From Rhabdobacter roseus (GTDB taxonomy: Bacteria; Bacteroidota; Bacteroidia; Cytophagales; Spirosomataceae), in assembly GCF_014202275.1 (NCBI RefSeq), contig NZ_JACHGF010000001.1, forward strand, positions 62,001-126,000: a stretch of 64,000 nt of DNA, in the 5' to 3' direction. A model generated the notes under the pieces. The model did no database searches. It had not been told where the DNA came from and worked only from the letters and a program-made list of their open reading frames with translations. The translations under genes were made by a program, and so were the position numbers. Below, piece by piece: positions 58,284-64,000 of the stretch (its first letter is position 1; every line of letters starts with the position of its first letter).

Positions 58284-58295
58284 ATTCGTAGGTCG

Positions 58296-58961
58296 TTAAA
58301 GTTCCTCACCTTCCAGCAGCTCCACCCGATTTCGGGCTAGCCGCACCCTATCCATTCGTTCCAGTTGTTTCAACAAGCGCGAAACGACCTCCCGCGAAGT
58401 ACCCAGCTCCTGGGCTATTTCCTCGTGGGTACCTTCAATGATAGCAGGCTGGTCGGGTTTCTTGGTCGAAAGTCGGGCTTTTCGTCGCAGGTAGTTCCAG
58501 AGGCGTTCGTCCATTTTCTGAAACGCTACGCCGTCGATGGTCGTGAGCAAATCATCAAAGCGGCGCTGGTAGGTCTGAAACACAAATTGCCGCCAGCTGG
58601 GGTACTTGGTGATCCATTCCTCGATCTTCTCGACCGGGATCAGCACCAGCTCGGCGGGCTCCTCGGCCACGGCTGTTACTTCGCTGCGGCGGGCGTTGAG
58701 GCAGCAACTGAGCGACATCGCGCACGACTCCCCGCTGCCCAGGTAGTACATCAGAATTTCCTTTTCCTCCTGATCCGAGCGCAGGATTTTGAGGGTACCT
58801 GCCAAAATAATGGGAACCGAGCGGATGTAGGCACCCGGCGTCATGAGCACATCGCCCGCCGCTAGCTGGCTGTAATGCCCCACTTCCGCCAACGCTGCCA
58901 GCAAACGAGGCTCAAACTTTCCCTGGAAACGTTCTTCGTAAAAGGAAACCGGTTGTTGCAT
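58296..58961 (-). CDS. Crp/Fnr family transcriptional regulator
   Basis: 221 residues. Cyclic-nucleotide-binding fold about 20-125 (GDVLMTPGAYIRSVPIILAGTLKI; LGSGESCAMSLSCCLN), then the winged helix with recognition helix GTHEEIAQELGTSREVVSRLLKQLER. The cysteine pair in the SLSCCLN loop and no Fnr N-terminal cluster leave the ligand open; redox or nucleotide sensing are both possible. It is divergent from a glyoxalase-fold gene, and a 16-bp perfect palindrome stands between the two start codons. Confidence 0.9.
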   Translation of the reverse strand: MQQPVSFYEERFQGKFEPRLLAALAEVGHYSQLAAGDVLMTPGAYIRSVPIILAGTLKILRSDQEEKEILMYYLGSGESCAMSLSCCLNARRSEVTAVAEEPAELVLIPVEKIEEWITKYPSWRQFVFQTYQRRFDDLLTTIDGVAFQKMDERLWNYLRRKARLSTKKPDQPAIIEGTHEEIAQELGTSREVVSRLLKQLERMDRVRLARNRVELLEGEEL

Positions 58962-58988
58962 GGTATTCTTTTTTTATAAACTATTCGC

Positions 58989-59022
58989 CACTAGGGGTAC
59001 TTTGCACAAAGTACCCCTAGTG
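58989..59022. promoter_or_regulatory. 16-bp perfect inverted repeat between divergent starts
   Basis: CACTAGGGGTACTTTG (58989-59004) and CAAAGTACCCCTAGTG (59007-59022) are exact complements around CA. The repeat sits 28 bp from the Crp/Fnr start and 37 bp from the glyoxalase start, a position for an operator rather than a terminator. It embeds the GGTACTT word twice in inverted order. Confidence 0.65.
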
Positions 59023-59058
59023 ATTATTCAAACGAAGCATTTTTGTATTACGTTTCTC

Positions 59059-59448
59059 ATGCAATTTACCCAAATAAAAGAAACCTGCCTCTACGTGGCC
59101 GATCTGGATCGCACCCGGGCCTTTTATGCCGAGCGGCTGGGGCTGGAAGTCATTTCGATGGTAGAAGGTAGTCACGTGTTTTTTCGGGCGGGTACCTCGG
59201 TGCTGCTTTGCTTTTTGCCCGAGGCTTCAAAGGCCAAGCAGTCGCCGCCCCCGCACTACGCCCACGGCAAGCAGCACCTGGCCTTTGAAGCCCCCGATGA
59301 CCACTACGAAGCCCTGCTCCGGGCCGTGCAGGAGCGCGGTATTAAGGTATACCACCACGAAAAATGGCCCAACCACAAACGCTCTTTCTACTTCGACGAC
59401 CCCGACGGCCACGTGCTGGAGGTGGTAGAAAGAGGCGTGTGGGGGTAG
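59059..59448 (+). CDS. VOC family (glyoxalase/bleomycin resistance) protein
   Basis: 129 residues from ATG 59059 (MQFTQIKETCLYV); a longer frame runs through the palindrome and is rejected. Two beta-alpha-beta-beta-beta modules: CLYVADLDRTRAFYAERLGLEVI and HLAFEAPDDHYEALLRAVQERGI, with a metal-site Glu in PDGHVLEVVE and His in KQHLAFE. VOC enzymes bind a divalent metal and act on methylglyoxal adducts, dioxygen substrates or antibiotics; the substrate here is not predictable. Confidence 0.88.
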   Translation: MQFTQIKETCLYVADLDRTRAFYAERLGLEVISMVEGSHVFFRAGTSVLLCFLPEASKAKQSPPPHYAHGKQHLAFEAPDDHYEALLRAVQERGIKVYHHEKWPNHKRSFYFDDPDGHVLEVVERGVWG

Positions 59449-59470
59449 CCAGGTACTTTTGGGTGGGGGC

Positions 59471-60964
59471 TTAAAGTAGTGGCGGCCGACGATCCATCCA
59501 GGGCTCGGCGCGCTCGAGCTGGCCTGCGAGCCGGAAGAGCAGCCCTTCCTCACCCATGCGGCCAGTAAACATCATGCCCACGGGCAGGCCGCTTTCGGTC
59601 CAGTGCAGCGGCACCGACATGGAGGGCTGGCCGGTCATGTTAGCGATGGGCGTGTAGGGGATGTACCCAAAGGTTTTTTCCACCAGCTGATCCACCACGC
59701 TGCTGCCTTTCAGGAAGCGGTAGCCGCCCGTGGTTTGAAGTACCCGGAGGGCTACGTTTTCCTGCGTGCTATTCTGCAACGCACCGATCCGGATGGGAGG
59801 GCGCGAAAGCGTGGGCGTCAGGAATACATCGTACTGCTGGTGAAAATGGGCCATGCCACGGGCCAGCTGATTCCACTTGCCCAGGGCGTAGGCGTAGTCG
59901 GCGGCGGTGAATACTTCGCCCATCTGGGCCAGCAGCCAGGTGTTGGGCTCCACGTCGTCGGCCTTGACGGGCCGGGCCAGCCAGTCGCCCATGATGCGCA
60001 GGGCAGCGGCGGTTTCGCCCACGATCATGGGCAAAAAAGCCTCCTTGAATACATCAGCGCTGTACGGTAAAGGCACTTCGACTACCTCATGGCCCAGCGA
60101 CTCCAGCAAGCGGGCGGCTTTGTACACCGCGGCTACGCATTCCGCGTCCAGCGACAGACCGGGGTACGGGTGCTGCGCACTAAAGCCAATCCGGAGCTTA
60201 CCTACCTCTCGAAGTACCTCCTCGGCGTAAGGGCGCTCAGGTACCTGGATCTGGTACGGGTCGCCGGGCTCGTAGCCATTTAGAACATCCAGCAAGGCGG
60301 CGCTGTCGCGCACCGAGCGTGTCACGGTGCCTTCGGCTACGGCACCCGCCCACGATTCACCCGTCAGGGGTGCCAGCGAAATACGGCCCCGCGAGGGCTT
60401 CAGGCCAAACAGCCCGCAGCAGGAGGCCGGAATCCGGATGGAGCCGCCGCCGTCGGAGGCCGTGGCGGCGGGCACGATACCCGCCGCTACCGCCGCCGCT
60501 GACCCTCCACTGGAGCCGCCCGCCGAATGGTCCGGGTTCCAGGGATTGCGGGCCGGGCCAAACAGGGTAGGCTCGGTAAAAGGCGTCAGGCCTAGCTCCG
60601 GCGTATTGGTTTTGCCAAAAAGAACCAGCCCCGCTTTTTTACAGCGCTTCACGTAGTTGCCGTCCTGGCTGGAAATATACTTCAAGTACCCCTTGCTGCC
60701 GCTGCGCATGGGCGTTCCCGCCCACTCAATACTCAGGTCCTTTACCAGGAAAGGTACCCCCCGCAGCGGAGCTTCGGCGGGCAGCGCTTCCACCATTTTG
60801 CGCCCTTCCTCGTAGTGCGGCTGCACAATGGCATTGAGCCTGGGGTTAATCTTTTCGGCCAGTACCAGGGCGTTTTCCAGGAGCTCGTGGGGTGTCACTT
60901 CGCCGCGCCGAACCAGGTCCGCCAGTCCTACGGCGTCGTAGCGTAGGTATTCTTCTACTTTCAT
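59471..60964 (-). CDS. Amidase signature enzyme
   Basis: 497 residues from ATG 60964 (MKVEEYLRYD); an upstream frame of 45 residues overlaps the GH130 gene and is dismissed. The amidase signature triad is complete: Lys in FLVKDLSIEW near residue 80, Ser in GGSSGGSAAAVAAG near 157, and Ser in TASDGGGSIRIPA near 181. These enzymes hydrolyse carboxamides (indole acetamide, aryl or nylon oligomer amides, GatA being the translation variant). No GatB/GatC is nearby and the C-terminus fits the 6-aminohexanoate-type amidases better. Downstream of GH130 in the same direction. Confidence 0.9.
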   Translation of the reverse strand: MKVEEYLRYDAVGLADLVRRGEVTPHELLENALVLAEKINPRLNAIVQPHYEEGRKMVEALPAEAPLRGVPFLVKDLSIEWAGTPMRSGSKGYLKYISSQDGNYVKRCKKAGLVLFGKTNTPELGLTPFTEPTLFGPARNPWNPDHSAGGSSGGSAAAVAAGIVPAATASDGGGSIRIPASCCGLFGLKPSRGRISLAPLTGESWAGAVAEGTVTRSVRDSAALLDVLNGYEPGDPYQIQVPERPYAEEVLREVGKLRIGFSAQHPYPGLSLDAECVAAVYKAARLLESLGHEVVEVPLPYSADVFKEAFLPMIVGETAAALRIMGDWLARPVKADDVEPNTWLLAQMGEVFTAADYAYALGKWNQLARGMAHFHQQYDVFLTPTLSRPPIRIGALQNSTQENVALRVLQTTGGYRFLKGSSVVDQLVEKTFGYIPYTPIANMTGQPSMSVPLHWTESGLPVGMMFTGRMGEEGLLFRLAGQLERAEPWMDRRPPLL

Positions 60965-61035
60965 GCGTTTTGGTTTAAAGATGAAGTACTTATAGAAAAA
61001 TATCAGGGGTACTTTGCCCGCTGTAGGTACCTTGT

Positions 61036-62130
61036 CTACTTCTTTAGGGGGGCCGACGCCACGGCTATTTTGGAATCGGCGGTGCCGTAGTACAGCCACC
61101 AGCGGCCCTTGTAAGGTACCAGGGCTTCCAGAAACGTAACGTTATTGACCTGCCCCGTTATTTCGTAGGGCTTGTCGGGCTTCATGAAGTACCCCTTCGA
61201 GCGGTCCAGGAGGCGGTCGGGCTCCTCGGCACTGAACAAAAACTGCCCCGCCGCGTAGGTACCTTCGGGCAGGTTTACCTGGCCCGTCTGGGCGTTGTAC
61301 ATGCTGTTGTAGATGAGCACAATGCCCCGGGGCGTCAGCAGCGCCGGGGGGCCGGGCTCCAGCAGGCGGTTGTCAAACTGATCGGCCCGTACTTCGGCCA
61401 CGGCTTTCAGGGAGCGGTCGGGCCGGGTAAAGGGGTACCAGTTGATGAGGTCGTCGGAGACGGCCACGTACAGCTGCGGTTGGTCGCCCCAGTACATCCA
61501 GTACTTGCCGTTGATGCGGGTCGCTACCAGGCGGCTACCCACCCGGCGGCACACAATGGAGCCCGACTTCGACCATAGATCTTCGCCACCTCCCCGAATG
61601 AAGTTGTTAAAAGCCCGGCCGTACTTTTTCCAGGTCAACAGATCGCGGGAGGTGGCCACACACAGGCGGGCCTTGTCGCCGTCGTAGGAGGAGTAGGTCA
61701 TGACGTAGGTACCGTCTTCGGCCTCCACCACGCGCGGATCTTCCACGCCGCCTTCCCACTCGTACTTTTTGAAGGCGTCGTTTTCGGGATAAAAAACGGG
61801 CCGGGGCATCCGCTCGAAACGCAGGCCGTCGGTGCTGGTAGCCAGGCCGATGCGCGAAGTACCCTGGTACTTGCCCACCAGGTCTTCGGCCCGGTAGAGC
61901 AGGTATATCTTTCCGTTCCGGACCACGGCGGCGGGGTTGAACACATCTTTTTCTTCCCAGCGCACGGTTTCGCCCCGCACGGGGCAGTCGAAGGTTGTGG
62001 TAGCGCGGGGTGTCAGCACCGGGTTGGCTCGGTCGTGCTTGCTGAAGGTACCTAATAGCCACGACTGGGCCTGTAAAGTACCTCCGGCGCAGAGCAGCAA
62101 TAGTAGCGGAAAACGGAAGCGTATTTTCAT
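61036..62130 (-). CDS. Exported GH130-like five-bladed propeller enzyme
   Basis: 364 residues with a signal peptide (to about LQAQ). The family pattern is plain: NPVLTP, DVFNPAAVVRNGKIYLLYRAED, RIGLATSTDGLRFER, WEGGVEDPRVVE, and NGKYWMYWGDQP. GH130 enzymes phosphorolyse or hydrolyse beta-mannosides; with a signal peptide a hydrolytic beta-1,2-mannosidase is likelier than a cytoplasmic phosphorylase. The acid in VEDPR matches the catalytic Asp. It is distant from the SusCD locus in this window. Confidence 0.85.
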   Translation of the reverse strand: MKIRFRFPLLLLLCAGGTLQAQSWLLGTFSKHDRANPVLTPRATTTFDCPVRGETVRWEEKDVFNPAAVVRNGKIYLLYRAEDLVGKYQGTSRIGLATSTDGLRFERMPRPVFYPENDAFKKYEWEGGVEDPRVVEAEDGTYVMTYSSYDGDKARLCVATSRDLLTWKKYGRAFNNFIRGGGEDLWSKSGSIVCRRVGSRLVATRINGKYWMYWGDQPQLYVAVSDDLINWYPFTRPDRSLKAVAEVRADQFDNRLLEPGPPALLTPRGIVLIYNSMYNAQTGQVNLPEGTYAAGQFLFSAEEPDRLLDRSKGYFMKPDKPYEITGQVNNVTFLEALVPYKGRWWLYYGTADSKIAVASAPLKK

Positions 62131-62482
62131 TTTTTGAAAAGATGGTTTAGGTTGAAAAAGTACCTGTAGCTGGATTACCCAGGCTGAGTCAGGTTTTGAA
62201 AAAAAACGTTTAGTCTGTTTTCAAAGATACGAGATAAGTCGAGCTAATGTTTAGTACTTCTTGTTTTCGCCGTATGACCGGCACAAGCTACCTTTTATTC
62301 TGTTAGCCCCAAAAGCAGCCAAGATCAGCTGAAGTATAAGTAGTATTAGGGAAGAGGGGACTTTACCTGGGAGATAGCAAAATAATGAACCCAGAACTCA
62401 TTGGGTAGCGGCTGTGAAGTTGGGGGTACTTTGGCAACTAGCCGTGCCTTCCCTTACAAACGTGTACCCTGCTCCTGAAGCC
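62131..62482. other. Divergent intergenic region
   Basis: 352 bp between the divergent GH130 and DUF4249 genes, moderately AT-rich. Promoters for both must lie here but I see no full match. It has few GGTACY words. No gene was found; frames extending left of 62483 start within this region but add no signal-peptide sense. Confidence 0.45.
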
Positions 62483-63613
62483 ATGAAATATCCACTCAAA
62501 CGCCTGAGCCTACTTAGCCTGCTGTGGGTACTTTACTCGCTGCACAGCTGCATCGAGCCCTTCTCGCCGCCCGAAATCACGTCGGCCAGCAGTTACCTGG
62601 TTGTGGATGGGTTTCTGAATACCAGCGCGGGCACCACGAGCCAGATCAAGCTGAGCCGGACCCAGAATTTATACGAAAACCGACAGCCTTGGGTGGAGCA
62701 ACAGGCCAACCTACGCGTAGAAGGTGACCAGGGAAGCGCTTATGCCCTGGCCGAGGTAAAGCCCGGTACCTATGAGCTGGGGGGCGTTTCGTTGGCCGAG
62801 AATGAAAAGTACCGGCTTCGGATCCGGACCCGGGATGGCAAAGAGTACCTTTCGGACTACGTGCCGGTGGTAAAAACTCCGCCCGTCGACAGCGTGACCT
62901 ACCGGGTAAGCCCCGACAGATCCGGTGTGCAGATCAACGTCCATACGCATGACCCGACGAAGCGTACCCGCTTTTACCGCTGGGGCTATGAGGAAACCTG
63001 GGAGTACCACTCGCCGCTCTACTCGGCCTTTGAGGTAGTCAACAAAGAAATCCGGCTACGAACCCAAGACATCAGTACCTGCTGGACGTTCCTGAAGTCG
63101 TCACGGATCGTGCTGGGTACCTCCGTGAAGCTCAGCCAGGATATCATGGAGAATGTGCCCATTACCTACGTACACGCCAGCTCAGGTAAGCTGCGGGTCA
63201 AGTACAGTATTCTGGTGAAGCAGTACGGCCTGTCGCAGGAGGAGTTTGAGTACTGGACGGCCATTGCCAAAACCAACGAGCTCACCGGCAGCCTCTTCGA
63301 TCCGCAGCCCTCGCAGGTAACGGGCAACATCCGCTGTATCAACGACCCAAAGGAGCTAGCCTTTGGGTTTTTCAGCGTTTCCACGCCGCAGGAGAAACGA
63401 ATTTTTATTACGGAGTGGCTGGGGCGGTTTACGAGCCCCTGCGAACCTGAGGATACCCTTAACGAAGCACAGGCCCTGGAGACCTACGACTTGATCCTCG
63501 TTGAGTTTCCCGTTCCGGGTTCTAACAAGCCGTTCTACATCACCGGCAGTGGTAGCTGCACCGACTGCCGCCTGCACGGCGGGATCAACGAAAAGCCCGC
63601 CTACTGGCAGTAG
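62483..63613 (+). CDS. DUF4249 lipoprotein
   Basis: 376 residues from ATG 62483 (MKYPLKRLSLL). The signal ends in a lipobox (LYSLHSCIEP, Cys about 23). DUF4249 pattern: ITSASSYLVVDGFLN, AEVKPGTYELGGVSL and late CTDCRLHGGINEKPAYW. DUF4249 proteins normally follow a TonB-dependent receptor with a carboxypeptidase-like domain and act as its surface lipoprotein; no such receptor is adjacent here, so the pair has been separated or the receptor is elsewhere. Confidence 0.85.
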   Translation: MKYPLKRLSLLSLLWVLYSLHSCIEPFSPPEITSASSYLVVDGFLNTSAGTTSQIKLSRTQNLYENRQPWVEQQANLRVEGDQGSAYALAEVKPGTYELGGVSLAENEKYRLRIRTRDGKEYLSDYVPVVKTPPVDSVTYRVSPDRSGVQINVHTHDPTKRTRFYRWGYEETWEYHSPLYSAFEVVNKEIRLRTQDISTCWTFLKSSRIVLGTSVKLSQDIMENVPITYVHASSGKLRVKYSILVKQYGLSQEEFEYWTAIAKTNELTGSLFDPQPSQVTGNIRCINDPKELAFGFFSVSTPQEKRIFITEWLGRFTSPCEPEDTLNEAQALETYDLILVEFPVPGSNKPFYITGSGSCTDCRLHGGINEKPAYWQ

Positions 63614-63682
63614 ATAGGGGCCAGGGTTGCTAAGATGGATGAGCCGGGAGCTTGCTTTTAAGAGAGGAAGTACCTTCCAAAT

Positions 63683-63724
63683 ACCAAAGTACCCTCCTTC
63701 CGTGCGGGGAAAAGGTACTTTGGT
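63683..63724. terminator. Inverted repeat between convergent genes, GGTACTT core
   Basis: ACCAAAGTACC (63683-63693) and GGTACTTTGGT (63714-63724) are exact complements across a 20-nt loop that itself can pair (TTCC/GGAA). It lies between the convergent DUF4249 and RND genes and should serve both as a terminator; no long T-run is present. Confidence 0.5.
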
Positions 63725-63768
63725 GATGGGCTGATGAAGCAGATGATTTTGGCTTTTTTTGGCCAGCG

Positions 63769-64000
63769 CTACGCTTTCTTTTTCCGATAGGCCCAGTAAA
63801 ATACCTGCGGCAGTACCGTAAGGCTCAGGAACATGCATACCAGCAGGCCACCGACGATCATGATGGCGAGGGGTTTTTGGATTTCGGAGCCCATGCCGGT
63901 GGAAAGCGCGGCGGGTAGCAGCCCCAGCGAGCCCATGAGGGCGATCATCAGAATGGGCCGGATGCGGCTGTACACGGCATTCGAGATGGCTTCTTTCAAG
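63769..64000 (-). CDS. RND permease, C-terminal end (start outside window)
   Basis: Only the last 77 codons are in the window, reading in from the right edge to a TAG at 63769. The text AISNAVYSRIRPILMIALMGSLGLLPAALSTGMGSEIQKPLAI (given in parts) and VGGLLVCMFLSLTVLPQVFYW is the last two membrane helices of the CusA/CzcA heavy-metal family; Leu-Pro-Ala-Ala-Leu-Ser-Thr-Gly-Met-Gly is characteristic. This differs from the HAE-type permease at 48835. A heavy-metal pump operon is expected to the right. Confidence 0.85.
   Translation of the reverse strand, partial: LKEAISNAVYSRIRPILMIALMGSLGLLPAALSTGMGSEIQKPLAIMIVGGLLVCMFLSLTVLPQVFYWAYRKKKA

Noticed and set aside
58960-59058. N-terminal extension of the glyoxalase-fold protein
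   Set aside because: It would translate through the palindrome and promoter region and gives no part of the VOC fold.
60965-61099. N-terminal extension of the amidase
   Set aside because: Overlaps the GH130 coding end; the ATG at 60964 gives the normal family start.
1-64000. CRISPR arrays, tRNA or rRNA genes
   Set aside because: No regular 25-40 bp repeats with spacers and no recognisable tRNA cloverleaf or rRNA signature was found by eye.

Overview
The window is chromosomal DNA of a Bacteroidota bacterium, most likely a member of the Cytophagales (Spirosomaceae-like). The evidence is a SusC/SusD pair, ECF sigma factors, DUF4249, PmoA/DUF6807, DUF4159 and Bat-type proteins, and promoter sequences of the TTG-N20-TAnnTTTG kind. 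The DNA is GC-rich except for one AT-rich island at about 34.5-35.5 kb. No rRNA, tRNA, CRISPR array, insertion sequence or phage gene was seen.

Layout. 1-1069 is a response regulator/PAS/histidine kinase hybrid running off the left edge. 1408-16374 is a polysaccharide-utilisation-like locus on the minus strand: ECF sigma factor, SusC, SusD, Gfo/Idh/MocA oxidoreductase, PmoA-like protein, TIM-barrel glycosidase-like protein, DUF4838 lipoprotein, FG-GAP protein and an AraC regulator. 17089-23168 (plus) is a surface-polysaccharide module (bi-domain oxidoreductase, heparinase II/III-like protein, GT4 glycosyltransferase) interrupted by a VapBC-type toxin-antitoxin pair. 23220-27755 (plus) holds methylglyoxal synthase, an atypical thioredoxin-fold protein, complex I genes nuoI-nuoJ-nuoK only, a DUF606 membrane protein and a PD-(D/E)XK protein. 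27815-31055 (minus) is an ECF sigma/anti-sigma operon with a DUF4097 protein and a beta-barrel. 31380-38483 (plus) has two tandem TldD/TldE pairs separated by the AT-rich island carrying a frameshifted PIN-like gene. 38561-46894 (plus) is a Uma2 gene followed by a DUF4159-MoxR-DUF58-BatA-type operon. 46949-48680 (minus) has a DUF6265 protein and an AAA/DUF4143 ATPase with tandem operator-like repeats. 48835-55567 (minus) is a TetR-TolC-adaptor-RND efflux operon. 55988-57747 (plus) has arginine decarboxylase and a 41-residue lipoprotein. The right end holds a HAD phosphatase, Crp/Fnr regulator, glyoxalase-fold protein, amidase, GH130 enzyme, DUF4249 lipoprotein and the end of a second RND pump.

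The most striking signal is not a gene. The short word GGTACY and its complement RGTACC is scattered over nearly the whole window, in coding and intergenic DNA, in all three reading phases and on both strands, about three to four times more often than composition predicts where I counted. It is absent from the AT-rich island, it dictates codon choice (GTA before Pro, GGT before Thr), it is densest in a repeat tail fused to NuoI, and it occurs as inverted pairs that form hairpins between genes. This pattern recalls DNA uptake sequences or HIP1 in other phyla. I know of no description of it for this word in Bacteroidota, but I could not search.
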